Numbered from the stretch's first letter, positions 8,505 through 17,460 are shown. The stretch is DNA of 29,837 bases from A37T11 sp964546645 (GCA_964546645.1 CAZJKM010000026.1:1-29837); one strand, 5' to 3'. Notes: a model not told the origin generated them from the sequence alone. Made by a program: numbers and translations.

Positions 8505-9569
8505 TTAATGCTGCTGTGGATCAACTTTTGAGCCATCAACGAGGTTAATTTGTCCGCTGGTGATAACTGTCTCACCTTCTTCAAGCCCTTTCAGTATTTC
8601 TACCTGTTCACCGAAGATACGGCCGGCAATTACATCGCGCAGCTTGGCTGTCGTATCCGATGCCAGAACGTAAATCTGATTGCTGTTTACACCGCCTACG
8701 AACGATCCCCTCGGGATCAGCATGGTAGGGGCCTGTTGCGGAAATTTGAAGTTGGCCGTCCCATACATGCCGGCTTTCAGCTCAGAGGAGGTGCTGTTAC
8801 TGACCGTGATCTCTACCGGGTAATTCAATGTATTATCTGCTTTCGCAGCGATGAATGTGATGGTACCATTGAATTCACGGTCAGGGAAAACAGAACTCGA
8901 AATGGCTACTTTATCGCCGATCCTGAGGTTTACCACCTGTGACTCGTTAACGGTGACCTTTAGTTTCAGCTGCGACAGGTCTACGATCTCGAAGAGCTCG
9001 GTGCCGAGAGACAGGTAAGTACCTACCTCGATACTGCGGCTGTTCACAATGCCATTGATAGGTGATTTGATATTGGCATCAGCAACGCGGCGTTCTGCCT
9101 GTTGGAGGCGTATTTCTGCATTGCGCACCTGAAGTTCGATCTCATCTAACTGGGAACGTGTCACGCCGCCGGTTTCGAACGAACTTTTATAGCGCTCATA
9201 GTCTGTTTTTACTTTCTGTAGGGCCTCCTGTGCCATTTGTTTATCCAGACCCTGTATTTCAGGGTCAACCAGTGCCAGCAATTGGCCTCGGCTTACCCGT
9301 GATCCTTCTTTTGCCAGAATGCGTGTTACACGCCCGCTTACTTCAGATGAGAGTTGCAGGTCCTGGTTGGCGGCAAAATTGCCATTTGCCACAAAGTCGA
9401 GTATGATGGGTTCTTTACTCGCCTTGGCTACTTTGACAACGGTTGCCCCTCCGGTTTCGGCAACGACGGCTGTCTTGGCTTCATTCTCTTTTTTATTGCT
9501 TGTAAGCACCCAACCTATCAGCGCCAGTGTGCCAACGACAATGATAACGGTGATTAAGACTTTCTTCAT
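8505..9569 (-). CDS. RND efflux periplasmic adaptor (MFP/HlyD family)
   Basis: 354 aa. An N-terminal membrane anchor or uncleaved signal (residues 4-24) leads to a lipoyl half-motif (VANGNFAANQDLQLSSEVSGR), an alpha-helical hairpin with coiled-coil character (about 115-170), and the second lipoyl half (ADANIKSPINGIVNSRSIEV). Beta-barrel and membrane-proximal domains follow, including TSGQINLVDGSKV at the C-terminus. The adaptor bridges the inner-membrane permease and the outer-membrane channel. No lipobox cysteine is present. It sits 28 nt after the TolC-like gene and 113 nt before the permease, in the order typical of Bacteroidota efflux operons. Confidence 0.95.
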   Translation of the reverse strand: MKKVLITVIIVVGTLALIGWVLTSNKKENEAKTAVVAETGGATVVKVAKASKEPIILDFVANGNFAANQDLQLSSEVSGRVTRILAKEGSRVSRGQLLALVDPEIQGLDKQMAQEALQKVKTDYERYKSSFETGGVTRSQLDEIELQVRNAEIRLQQAERRVADANIKSPINGIVNSRSIEVGTYLSLGTELFEIVDLSQLKLKVTVNESQVVNLRIGDKVAISSSVFPDREFNGTITFIAAKADNTLNYPVEITVSNSTSSELKAGMYGTANFKFPQQAPTMLIPRGSFVGGVNSNQIYVLASDTTAKLRDVIAGRIFGEQVEILKGLEEGETVITSGQINLVDGSKVDPQQH

Positions 9570-9597
9570 TTTTATGGATTGATAATGGATAATGGAT

Positions 9598-10959
9598 TTA
9601 TTCGTTGATAAGTGATTTGATGTTACCGTTTGATTTGATCAGTTCGATCTCTGCGACTTTGAAATTCAGCAATGCCTCGTTGTAACTGTTTTGTGCGGCT
9701 ACCAGATCGGTCTCTGCGGTCAGCAGGTCAGTAAGGCTTGCCAGGCCGTTGTGGTAATTGTTCTGCGTACTCCGGAATACCTCTTCCGCCAGTGTTTTAT
9801 TGGCATCCTGCGTTTTAATGGTCGTTAAGCTGTTTTTGATCTGTATCCTGGCATTCTCGTAGGCCATTGTGAGTGCATTGGACTGGCTACGCAGGTCCTC
9901 ATGTACCTTCCTCAGCTCTACGTTGGCCTGGTTAACCCTGGACCGCCGTGCGAAGCCGTCAAATATCGGGATACGGAGGGTAAGTGTAACAGCTGCCATA
10001 TCGTAATTCAGTGCCCGGTTACTGTATAGATTGAACTTGTCACTCTGAGACATGTAGGTGTAGTTTCCTCCAAGGGAAAGATTGGGATAGTACTCAGAGA
10101 TGTATGCTTTCCGCTGCTGCCCGAGTAACTCTTCCTGTTTCCTGAGAATCTGGAACGATGTCAGCCTTTCCACGTCGACCCCGCCGGAAGCCGCCTCCAA
10201 TCTCGCCTGCCCTTCCAGTCGTGTCAGCTCGGCTTCGGCGATTTGTATAGGTTCCGTAACCGGCATCCCCATGTAGTACTTCAGCAGGTTTTCCTGCTGG
10301 GTAACCGCATAGGTCAGCTGCTCCCGCTGGGCAACCAGGTTACTGCGGTTTACACGGATGCGATCGAGGTCAATCTTCTTGGCCAGTCCCAGCTCGTATT
10401 GGCTGCTGACCATTTGTTCGAGTTTCCCGGTGCGCTCCAGATTGGCGTCGATGACGTTTAACTGCTGGCGGGTAATGATTACCTGATAGTAGTTGGTGGC
10501 AACCTGCTGGATGAGGTTTTCCTCTGCCAGCAGCGCAGCCAGTTTATAGTATTCTTCACTTGTTTTAGCAGCTTTGAGACCGGTGAAAACCTGTTGGTTG
10601 AAAATCTGCTGATTCAGCTGGACCTGTGACATGGCATTCCAGGTCTGTCCGGCTTTGATAGCGATGAATTCGCCGGGCGTGCCGCCAGGCATAAAATCGG
10701 CCGGTAAAATAAACTGCTGGACCAGCAGGTTGTTGGTCAGCGTGCTGGTTGCGTCCACCTGGGGCAGCGCCAAGGCTCTCACCTCTGAAACCTTGAAACG
10801 GACGCCCTCGATTTCCAGTTTGGCTTTACGTATGGCTTCACTGTTGTCCAAAGCGTAGCGTAAGGCATCGTTGAGTCGCAGGGGCTGCTGCGCCCATGTC
10901 ACCTTACCTATTGAAAGGATGATAAGTATTAATAAACCTGTATATAACCTGATATTCAT
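9598..10959 (-). CDS. TolC-family outer-membrane efflux channel protein
   Basis: 453 aa. A signal peptide (1 to about 23, ending near TWAQQ) is followed by two repeated OEP halves: LRLNDALRYALDNSEAIRKA begins the first and VERLTSFQILRKQEELLGQQ lies near the start of the second. Long heptad-like helices and the GLASLTDLLTAETDLVAAQNSY motif near the C-terminus are typical of TolC-like factors. It would trimerise to form the outer-membrane exit duct for the RND pump encoded downstream. It follows the TetR gene by 27 nt and precedes the adaptor by 28 nt, so it is part of the same transcript. Confidence 0.95.
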   Translation of the reverse strand: MNIRLYTGLLILIILSIGKVTWAQQPLRLNDALRYALDNSEAIRKAKLEIEGVRFKVSEVRALALPQVDATSTLTNNLLVQQFILPADFMPGGTPGEFIAIKAGQTWNAMSQVQLNQQIFNQQVFTGLKAAKTSEEYYKLAALLAEENLIQQVATNYYQVIITRQQLNVIDANLERTGKLEQMVSSQYELGLAKKIDLDRIRVNRSNLVAQREQLTYAVTQQENLLKYYMGMPVTEPIQIAEAELTRLEGQARLEAASGGVDVERLTSFQILRKQEELLGQQRKAYISEYYPNLSLGGNYTYMSQSDKFNLYSNRALNYDMAAVTLTLRIPIFDGFARRSRVNQANVELRKVHEDLRSQSNALTMAYENARIQIKNSLTTIKTQDANKTLAEEVFRSTQNNYHNGLASLTDLLTAETDLVAAQNSYNEALLNFKVAEIELIKSNGNIKSLINE

Positions 10960-10986
10960 TGGATGTATGATAATTGACGTATAGTG

Positions 10987-11592
10987 TTATTTTTTCCGGA
11001 TACCATCTATGAAAATAGCGGTAGCTTGTTTTTGTTTATCAATGATTGCTAACCAGCCGTCGGTATCGCCGACAAATGATTGGGGTACTTTACTGTGACA
11101 GAATATAGCCAGTCCCCGCATTATTGAACAATATAGCTCAGACGTGGATGGTATATCAAATGTTACAAGCTCACCTGTGTTTATTCCCTTTTCAAAAATC
11201 CGCCCGATAGTGGCAATCTCGCGGCTGAACGTACGGGCCGCAAGCGACTGTACCCGTGGGTCGGCAATGTTTATTTCATTCAGGTTAAGAAACAGCATGC
11301 GATAATTATTAAAGTACTCCTCTTTAATATCAATGACGCCCATGAGCAGGCGGAGTGTTCCTGAAGTTCCGCCAATCAGCTCTTCCAACCGCTGGCCGCT
11401 ATCCTCCGTGAGAAAATCGGCAATAGCCTCTATCAATGAGAATTTATCAGGGTAATAATAATAAAGATTGGCTTTTGACAGCTTGATGTCCTCGGCAATC
11501 TCACTCATAGACGTTTTGTTAAAACCGTAGTGAGAAAACCGGCGGATAGCTGCAGCTAAAATCTGTTCTTTTCTATCACGCGTTGGCTCCAT
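10987..11592 (-). CDS. TetR/AcrR-family transcriptional regulator
   Basis: 201 aa. The N-terminal helix-turn-helix (about 8-55) contains KEQILAAAIRRFSHYGFNKT, SMSEIAEDIKLSKANLYYYY and PDKFSLIEA, the canonical TetR DNA-binding domain. The C-terminal helical domain (about 60-200) is divergent and would bind an effector. As first gene of the TetR-channel-adaptor-permease operon it very probably autoregulates the pump and responds to one of its substrates. Repeated TTTGAC/GTCAAA half-sites overlap the promoter just upstream (11600-11626) and are a plausible operator. Confidence 0.95.
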   Translation of the reverse strand: MEPTRDRKEQILAAAIRRFSHYGFNKTSMSEIAEDIKLSKANLYYYYPDKFSLIEAIADFLTEDSGQRLEELIGGTSGTLRLLMGVIDIKEEYFNNYRMLFLNLNEINIADPRVQSLAARTFSREIATIGRIFEKGINTGELVTFDIPSTSELYCSIMRGLAIFCHSKVPQSFVGDTDGWLAIIDKQKQATAIFIDGIRKK

Positions 11593-11599
11593 TTGACTA

Positions 11600-11626
11600 T
11601 TTGACTTTTTTTAAATTTTGGTCAAA
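11600..11626. promoter_or_regulatory. Candidate TetR operator upstream of the efflux operon
   Basis: TTTGAC (11600-11605) and its complement GTCAAA (11621-11626) are arranged as an inverted repeat with a 15-nt spacer. A further direct TTTGAC lies at 11592-11597 over the start codon. The array overlaps the -7 box, so binding would block transcription. The assignment to this TetR protein is inference. Confidence 0.4.
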
Positions 11627-11630
11627 AGTA
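11623..11630 (-). promoter_or_regulatory. -7 box of the TetR-RND efflux operon
   Basis: Minus-strand TACTTTTG matches the Bacteroidota TAnnTTTG element 30 nt upstream of the regulator ATG. The -33 element is not clear. Confidence 0.5.
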
Positions 11631-11761
11631 TAAACTCTGAAATAACCGTTCACTATTTTTTTCACAGACACGTACTGATTTGACAATCCGATTACAAAAG
11701 CAGGATCGCGTACAAAGAAAAACAACGATACTGACAACCTTATGTCAGTCTGAGAACATCG

Positions 11762-14611
11762 TTAATACGTATAGCTGATTCCGTATTGCAACAGCCATCT
11801 TTTGGGAGCCTGTTCGTTGACATGAATCAGTTTGACGCCGATATCAAAATCGGGCAGGAGGAAACGCAGGATATTCATGTCTGCCCGCAGTTCTACGCCC
11901 AGGGTTCTGGGGCTGAACCGGTGTTGACGGTTCACATTTTCAAAATCGGTGAAAAAACTACCCCGGAGCCGTTTGATGTAGGCTGCGTTTCCGATTTCCA
12001 TATCCGGATAGGCCAGGGGCAGGTGATAGCTGAGCAGGAGCGTATTGAAAGGCCGCGTACGTTTCAGCTCGTCATAACCGCTTACCAGAGAGATGTCATT
12101 CGATCCCGTAAACAGTCCGGTACGGTACTGATAGCCGAATCGGGCCTGCAGGGAGTGATTACGCACAAAACCTGGAAAATAGAAGGTCGTACGTAGTGCA
12201 AAAAGGTTACCCGACATGTTCCGGTGATAGGGTGCCGAGCGGAATACCAGGCTCAGGTTTTGCCCCCAGCGCGGTGCCAGGTCACGCGCACTGCGCAACA
12301 GGTTGTGGTTAAGGTAAAACTGGTACACCATCGGAAAGCGGATTTCATCTACATAGGAAGTGCCTGGGGGGACGCCCTCCAGGCCGTAGCGCTTTGTATA
12401 GGTTGTCCCGGCATAGATACCCGTGTGTATGAGGTGGTCCAGGCGGGTAAAACGCAAAGGGACTTCGGTTCTCAGCTCCATGTGATTCTCACGCCAGCGC
12501 AATGTCCGGATTTCGTCCGAATGCACCGATACTTTCTGGTTACTGAGCTGCCCCCTGTTCACCCATGAAAGGCTTATTTTAGGATAAAACCGCTGGTAAG
12601 TAATGGCTGCTGACCATGCGCTGCTACTGATATCGGGATCGTATTCATATCCCAACCGTACCGAGGCGGTGTTCAGCAAATTGTCCGATAGCCACTGGAT
12701 GCCCGGTTTCACATCTCTGAGCGAACTGAAATCCCCATTGTTGATGGAAAGGCTGTGAAAATTAATCAGGTTGGGCAGTTCGTGGTACCGTCTGCTGTGA
12801 TGCGTGATCTGGGGCACTTCTGTAAAATCAACCGGCGATTGCTCCTGTTTCAGAAGAGGCTCATAGTAGCCGGCTGACCCGGCCGTATCGGTTACCGACA
12901 ACAAGGCTGTTTTTTCCAATTGTATCCGGCTGATGCCGTATCCGCTTACCCGGTAGTTATTGAACAGCAATTCGTCTGTTTCGGCCAGGTACGAAGGATT
13001 AAAAGCTCCGAAAGGTACCCGAGTTACCGCTTCCATGGTGCCTGTAGCCGGACGTAGCCGGTAGAGGTTGTCAATGCCATCATAATGTGCTTTGAAAATA
13101 ATATTTCCACCGGTGTATACCGGGCGCTCGAGCTGTTGCTGTTGTTTTTCCAATAGAAAGGTATAGGTTCCCTGGTCAATATCCAGCTCCAGCAATGCCG
13201 CGCCGTCCTGCGATAAGCCGGTCATCACTATTTTTTTTCCGGATGGATGAAAAGACGGTGTTTGCAGATTGACGCCGGCCGGGGCAGGAAAACGATGGGA
13301 AATGATTCCTTTCGTGTCCATCAGGACGATGGCCATCCGGTTGCTGAGATCAATTTCAATGGCTGCGATCATTGCTCCGGTGCTGCTGATAGTCGGAGAA
13401 AATAATCGTGTCCTTCTGGTAAGTTGCCGGTAAATGCCGGTGTGCAGATCATACAGGTTGATTACGCTGAATGTCTCTTTATAAAAGCGGCTGTTATACC
13501 GCAGCTCGTCCCAAACAATTTTACCTCCGCCATAGGCGATGTGAGGGTAGGTCTGTAAACCCGTTGGCAGGAGTTCACGAACGTTATTGTCCGGACTGAT
13601 GTGTACAATATAAGGTATGCTGGCCGGATTTCTCCGGATTGCCAGAACGTCCCCGCCGGGTAATGGTTGAGGCAGAAGAAAGTCTTCCGTGCGATAGGCC
13701 GGTCGTTCCGGAAAAATCGGGTAGTCCACCGGCTTGTTCCGGATCAATTGGTCGCGCCAGTATGTACGCAGCTCGCCCATTGTTTCGCCGTGCCATCCGC
13801 GTGTCGGATGCCCGGTTATGTTTTTCAGGGTCTTGCTGAACCGGTAGGGGAGAAGCGGGGATCGGGCAACCTGGGTAATCAGGCTGTCGTGTGCAAAAGG
13901 ATACTGCCTCCGGAGCCGGGTGGTCATAAAAAAACCCATCTCATAATAGCCGGGTGTAATATCATTGAATGACCCGAAATAATCTTTCTGGTAACTATAC
14001 CGGCGTCCGTTCAGCAGGTTGGTCCGTAAGGGCATTTCCCACGACGGGAGCCGCCCCCTGCCCGCGTTGGTCAGCAATGTTTCCGTTGCCACCGCGTCGC
14101 CCTCATAAAACCAGGGAGGTAGTGGTACACCGAAGAGGGCGAGGCCGAGCTGCTCAAAGAAAGGAGCACGGAGATGGCCTGACATTTTGTCCATTTGGAC
14201 AACATGCCGCAGCTCGTGAATAGCCAGGCTGTTCAGCCAGTCCTGGTGATCCATGTGCTGGGGTGGGGTTGTAAAGAAAACCGATTTACGGGGAGCAAGC
14301 TGTACAAAACCATTGGATTGCACCCCTCGATTCTGCAGGAGGACGGCAATTTTATGGGTAGGCTGCCGGAGTGAATGCTGCACTTTACCCAAAACAAACT
14401 CCAGGGTGTTGGTCATCCGCTGGGCTTCCTGTTCCATTTCTTCGGGGTAGATCACCCGGAAATTCTGCGACTCAATCTGCTTCCATTTTACATGGGGAGG
14501 GGGCTGATCGGTGTCGATCAGCTGCGCATTTGCGGTCTGTAAACATAAAATATAAATGAATGTAAATAATGCACTGATTATTAAAATAATATATGCTTTA
14601 TTTATATTCAT
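11762..14611 (-). CDS. Outer-membrane HExxH metallopeptidase-like protein with beta-propeller and barrel
   Basis: 949 aa. Residues 1-29 form a signal peptide (cleavage near TANAQ). Residues about 40-240 form a peptidase-MA/gluzincin-like domain with H132-E-L-R-H136 and a downstream WFYEGDA (E170) that fits the third zinc ligand. Residues about 285-590 hold TolB/PD40-like propeller blades (for example PSFHPSGKKIVMTG and PTISSTGAMIAAIE). The C-terminal roughly 300 residues alternate in the pattern of an outer-membrane beta-barrel and end in GISYTY. The protein would sit in the outer membrane with its peptidase and propeller in the periplasm or on the surface. Such fused proteins occur in Bacteroidota, but I know of no established substrate. 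It is a single gene, preceded by a long AT-rich leader and followed by the efflux regulator's upstream region. Confidence 0.8.
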   Translation of the reverse strand: MNINKAYIILIISALFTFIYILCLQTANAQLIDTDQPPPHVKWKQIESQNFRVIYPEEMEQEAQRMTNTLEFVLGKVQHSLRQPTHKIAVLLQNRGVQSNGFVQLAPRKSVFFTTPPQHMDHQDWLNSLAIHELRHVVQMDKMSGHLRAPFFEQLGLALFGVPLPPWFYEGDAVATETLLTNAGRGRLPSWEMPLRTNLLNGRRYSYQKDYFGSFNDITPGYYEMGFFMTTRLRRQYPFAHDSLITQVARSPLLPYRFSKTLKNITGHPTRGWHGETMGELRTYWRDQLIRNKPVDYPIFPERPAYRTEDFLLPQPLPGGDVLAIRRNPASIPYIVHISPDNNVRELLPTGLQTYPHIAYGGGKIVWDELRYNSRFYKETFSVINLYDLHTGIYRQLTRRTRLFSPTISSTGAMIAAIEIDLSNRMAIVLMDTKGIISHRFPAPAGVNLQTPSFHPSGKKIVMTGLSQDGAALLELDIDQGTYTFLLEKQQQQLERPVYTGGNIIFKAHYDGIDNLYRLRPATGTMEAVTRVPFGAFNPSYLAETDELLFNNYRVSGYGISRIQLEKTALLSVTDTAGSAGYYEPLLKQEQSPVDFTEVPQITHHSRRYHELPNLINFHSLSINNGDFSSLRDVKPGIQWLSDNLLNTASVRLGYEYDPDISSSAWSAAITYQRFYPKISLSWVNRGQLSNQKVSVHSDEIRTLRWRENHMELRTEVPLRFTRLDHLIHTGIYAGTTYTKRYGLEGVPPGTSYVDEIRFPMVYQFYLNHNLLRSARDLAPRWGQNLSLVFRSAPYHRNMSGNLFALRTTFYFPGFVRNHSLQARFGYQYRTGLFTGSNDISLVSGYDELKRTRPFNTLLLSYHLPLAYPDMEIGNAAYIKRLRGSFFTDFENVNRQHRFSPRTLGVELRADMNILRFLLPDFDIGVKLIHVNEQAPKRWLLQYGISYTY

Positions 14612-15089
14612 TTCAACCTGTTGCTAATAAATTTCGTTTAATGGGATGCCCTTTATTTTATTATATATCTATTATACGTGTATATAAATTATATTTCTTT
14701 CTGATTATAAACATATTATAAATTTCATATATACCTATGATTTGTGCTTTTTGTCTGATCTTTTGTTGCATATTTTTATGCCCTCTTCCTTTGAGGGCGT
14801 ACTAAGAACGCACATTTTTTTTGATTACAAACCGGCGTCTAATGTACGTTATCTTTGGGAGGTGTACCACAAGAATCAGTTAATTTATTTTCCTGCATTT
14901 GGTTGCCTGGAAGCCGGCTTGTAAAACGGCCCCCGCCCCGATCGTCCGGATACCTTATTGATAGGCTCCTCTTTGTGCTTCCGGTGGAATGGATAACAGA
15001 CCATAGCGGAAGGTGAGGCCTTTGCCGCGTTTAAAAACAAATGTGGGATGCTGACAAAAAGTCTGTTTCTGCTTCCGGGGATATCTGCT
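14612..15089. other. 478-nt intergenic region with one hairpin and no convincing gene
   Basis: The left part (14612-14760) is very AT-rich and should hold the promoter of the minus-strand peptidase/barrel gene, but no clean TAnnTTTG box is visible. A hairpin (GCCCTC 14780-14785 with GAGGGC 14793-14798, extendable by A-T and wobble pairs) lies at 14778-14800 without a T-tract. The right part (14900-15089) is GC-richer and contains a minus-strand 39-codon frame (14885-15004) encoding a basic peptide starting MVCYPFHRKH. That could be a small gene, a decayed 3' region or an RNA, and I cannot choose between them. Confidence 0.5.
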
Positions 15090-16166
15090 TTACTTGGGTG
15101 CTTTAGCTGCCAGGTAGAGCGCGAGCAATCCAAACAGGACATTCGGGATGAACACCGCAATGATAGGCGGCAGTCCTCCTTTTAGTGAAAACATGGTCGA
15201 AAATTGGATAAACAGAATGTACGTAAAACTTAGTCCGATGCCAATTCCCAGGCTTAATCCGATACCACCACGCACCTTTTTAGATGAGAGTGAGACACCC
15301 ATCAGTGTCAGTACAAATGCTGAAAGGGGGTAAACGAAACGTTTGTATTTTTCCAGCTTCATGTCGGTCATTAATCCCGTTCCGCGTATTTCCTCCTTTT
15401 CAATCCGATTGTTCAGGTCACGCATCGTCATTGCCTGGAAAATGTTGTCGTACACCTCAAAATCCGTTGGCTCCATGTCCAGTGTCGTATCCTTGGTGGT
15501 ACCTATGATCATTTCTTCTTTGAGACTGTCAATGATACGTATAGAGTAGTTCTCAATGCGCCAGTTGTGTTTTATGGAGTCCCAGGTGATCCGGTCGGCT
15601 ACTAACCGCTCTTTCAGGGTATCCTTCTCAAATATCTCCAATACAAAGTTATGCCCTGTCTTCCGGTTATTGTCAAAGTTATCAATATAGACATAGGTAT
15701 TCTGGTCTATCTGCATGTGGGTGGAGCTTTTGGTATTGTCCTGCACCGGTTTCACGTAGACATTTTCGAATCCTATTTTCAGTTTGTTGGTACGCGGGAT
15801 AATGTAGATATTGAATGCAAAGGTAATTGCCCAGATAATTCCCGCAGAAATAAAGTATGGCCGCAGGAACCGGTTAAAGCTCATTCCGCCACTCAGGATG
15901 GGTACAATTTCAGTCTGATCGGCCATTTTTGCCGTGAAGAAGATAACAGCGATGAAATTGATCAGTGGTGACAGGAAGTTCAGGTAAAAAGGAATAAAGC
16001 CGGCGTAGTATTCAAATATGATCTTTGAAAGCGGGGCTTTGTGTTTCAGGAAATCATCCAGTCGCTCCGAAACGTCGAAAATTACCATAACCACGGTGAA
16101 TATGGCCATGGTGAACAGGAATGTACCCAGGTATTTTCTGATGATGTATTTATCTATTATTCCCAT
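15090..16166 (-). CDS. LptF/LptG-family lipopolysaccharide export permease
   Basis: 358 aa. It starts MGIIDKYIIRKYLGTFLFTM, the standard LptF/G opening. Three N-terminal membrane helices (about 15-35, 52-75 and 99-118) lead to a periplasmic beta-jellyroll domain (about 125-265). Three C-terminal helices (about 273-352) include KKVRGGIGLSLGIGIGLSFT. LptF/G permeases pair with LptB ATPase to move LPS from the inner membrane to the Lpt bridge. The gene begins 3 nt after the tgt stop codon, and the tgt/lptFG arrangement is common in Bacteroidota. Length and layout match the family. I cannot tell F from G with certainty, so no symbol is given. Confidence 0.93.
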   Translation of the reverse strand: MGIIDKYIIRKYLGTFLFTMAIFTVVMVIFDVSERLDDFLKHKAPLSKIIFEYYAGFIPFYLNFLSPLINFIAVIFFTAKMADQTEIVPILSGGMSFNRFLRPYFISAGIIWAITFAFNIYIIPRTNKLKIGFENVYVKPVQDNTKSSTHMQIDQNTYVYIDNFDNNRKTGHNFVLEIFEKDTLKERLVADRITWDSIKHNWRIENYSIRIIDSLKEEMIIGTTKDTTLDMEPTDFEVYDNIFQAMTMRDLNNRIEKEEIRGTGLMTDMKLEKYKRFVYPLSAFVLTLMGVSLSSKKVRGGIGLSLGIGIGLSFTYILFIQFSTMFSLKGGLPPIIAVFIPNVLFGLLALYLAAKAPK

Positions 16167-16169
16167 TTT

Positions 16170-17300
16170 TTATATCCGTTGGGCCAGTTTTTTCACCATT
16201 GCCCGTTTCCAATCATAAAACGTGCCGTCTATTATTTTATTCCGTGCCTCGCCCACGAGCCACAGGTAAAAATGCAGGTTATGCAGGGTGGCGATCTGGG
16301 CTCCGAGTATTTCTTTGGAATGAATCAGGTGACGTAGATACGCCTTGCTGTACAGGTGATCTGCAGGCAGGTCGCTTTCTTCGTCGATCGGAGAGAAATC
16401 CGACTCCCACTTCTTGTTCCGGATATTGATGATGCCATTGCGGGTGAACAGCATACCGTTCCGTGCATTACGTGTCGGCATCACACAGTCGAACATATCA
16501 ATACCCAGGGCAATGTTTTCCAGGATATTTACCGGCGTCCCGACACCCATCAGGTAGCGGGGTTTATCAGCCGGTAATATGTCGCATACCACCTCGGTCA
16601 TCGCGTACATCTCTTCGGCGGGTTCCCCGACAGACAGTCCGCCGATGGCATTTCCGTCCCGACCGAAAGAAGCGATCGTTTCCGCTGATCGTTTTCGCAG
16701 GTCAGGGTATACGGACCCCTGGACAATGGGGAACAATGTTTGGGTATATCCATACAGGGGTTCTGTGTTGTCAAAATGGTCGCAGCACCGTTTCAGCCAT
16801 CGGTGGGTCATGTCCAGTGACCGCCTTGCATAGGAGTAATCGCACGGGTAGGGAGTGCACTCATCAAAAGCCATGATGATATCAGCTCCGATTATACGCT
16901 GGATATCCATCACATTTTCGGGAGTAAACAGGTGTTTTGATCCATCTATATGAGAACGGAATGTGACCCCTTCTTCTTTTATTTTGCGCACCTCGCTGAG
17001 CGAATAGACCTGGTACCCTCCGCTGTCTGTCAGTATCGGGCGGTCCCACCCGTTGAATTGGTGGAGCCCCCCTGCCTTTTGCAGGATATCCATTCCGGGC
17101 CGCAGGTACAGGTGATAGGTATTCCCCAGAATGATCTGGGCTTTTATATCATTCTTCAGTTCCTGCTGGTGTACGGCTTTCACCGTTCCGGCAGTACCGA
17201 CAGGCATAAAAATCGGCGTTTCAATGGAGCCATGTGCTGTTTCCATCCGTCCCGCCCGTGCATTACTGTATGCATCCTTCGCCTGTAATGTAAACTTCAT
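16170..17300 (-). CDS. tgt: tRNA-guanine(34) transglycosylase (queuine/preQ1 insertion)
   Basis: 376 aa from ATG at 17300 (MKFTLQAKDAYSNARAG). An in-frame start 13 codons upstream is rejected because the -7 box at 17337-17344 would put transcription initiation at or after it. The enzyme swaps guanine 34 of GUN-anticodon tRNAs for preQ1. The catalytic base D92 (LTDSGGYQV) and nucleophile D271 (MFDCVMPTRNARNG) are present, as is VQGSVYPDLR. Unusually, the three cysteines of the family's zinc site (C-x-C-x2-C) are replaced by S309, L311 and D314, while the histidine ligand position (H340) is kept. From memory this loss is shared by other Bacteroidota enzymes. The gene is followed at 3 nt by the LPS permease gene and diverges from the glycosyltransferase gene. 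Confidence 0.96.
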   Translation of the reverse strand: MKFTLQAKDAYSNARAGRMETAHGSIETPIFMPVGTAGTVKAVHQQELKNDIKAQIILGNTYHLYLRPGMDILQKAGGLHQFNGWDRPILTDSGGYQVYSLSEVRKIKEEGVTFRSHIDGSKHLFTPENVMDIQRIIGADIIMAFDECTPYPCDYSYARRSLDMTHRWLKRCCDHFDNTEPLYGYTQTLFPIVQGSVYPDLRKRSAETIASFGRDGNAIGGLSVGEPAEEMYAMTEVVCDILPADKPRYLMGVGTPVNILENIALGIDMFDCVMPTRNARNGMLFTRNGIINIRNKKWESDFSPIDEESDLPADHLYSKAYLRHLIHSKEILGAQIATLHNLHFYLWLVGEARNKIIDGTFYDWKRAMVKKLAQRI

Positions 17301-17336
17301 CCGTGTTCTTTCCGCTTCCGTATAGTTTGAAAGCCA

Positions 17337-17344
17337 CAAAAGTA
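17337..17344 (-). promoter_or_regulatory. -7 box of the tgt-lptF/G operon
   Basis: Minus-strand TACTTTTG matches TAnnTTTG and lies 36 nt upstream of the tgt ATG at 17300. It also helps decide that start over the longer frame. The -33 TTG is not evident. Confidence 0.55.
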
Positions 17345-17413
17345 GCTATATTTCCGGTATAAATACAGCTTTCTGCTGTGGCCGGGCAGATCGATAAATT
17401 CCTTTTGTACACA

Positions 17414-17443
17414 TTGCATATAAGAGGAATTTACCTAAGTTTG
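17414..17443 (+). promoter_or_regulatory. Promoter of the glycosyltransferase-rsmG operon
   Basis: TTG (17414-17416), a 19-nt spacer and TAAGTTTG (17436-17443) form a full Bacteroidota-type promoter. Transcription would begin near 17450, only about 10 nt before the GTG start, so the leader is very short. Confidence 0.7.
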
Positions 17444-17460
17444 AACCAAATTTTGTAAAA

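Noticed and set aside
14742..14924. 60-codon plus-strand ORF upstream of the peptidase/barrel gene
   Set aside because: Lies in very AT-rich DNA with a hairpin inside it and has no protein-like conservation pattern.
16170..17339. Longer tgt start at 17339
   Set aside because: The promoter -7 box at 17337-17344 overlaps it, and the family normally starts at the MKFTLQAKD methionine.
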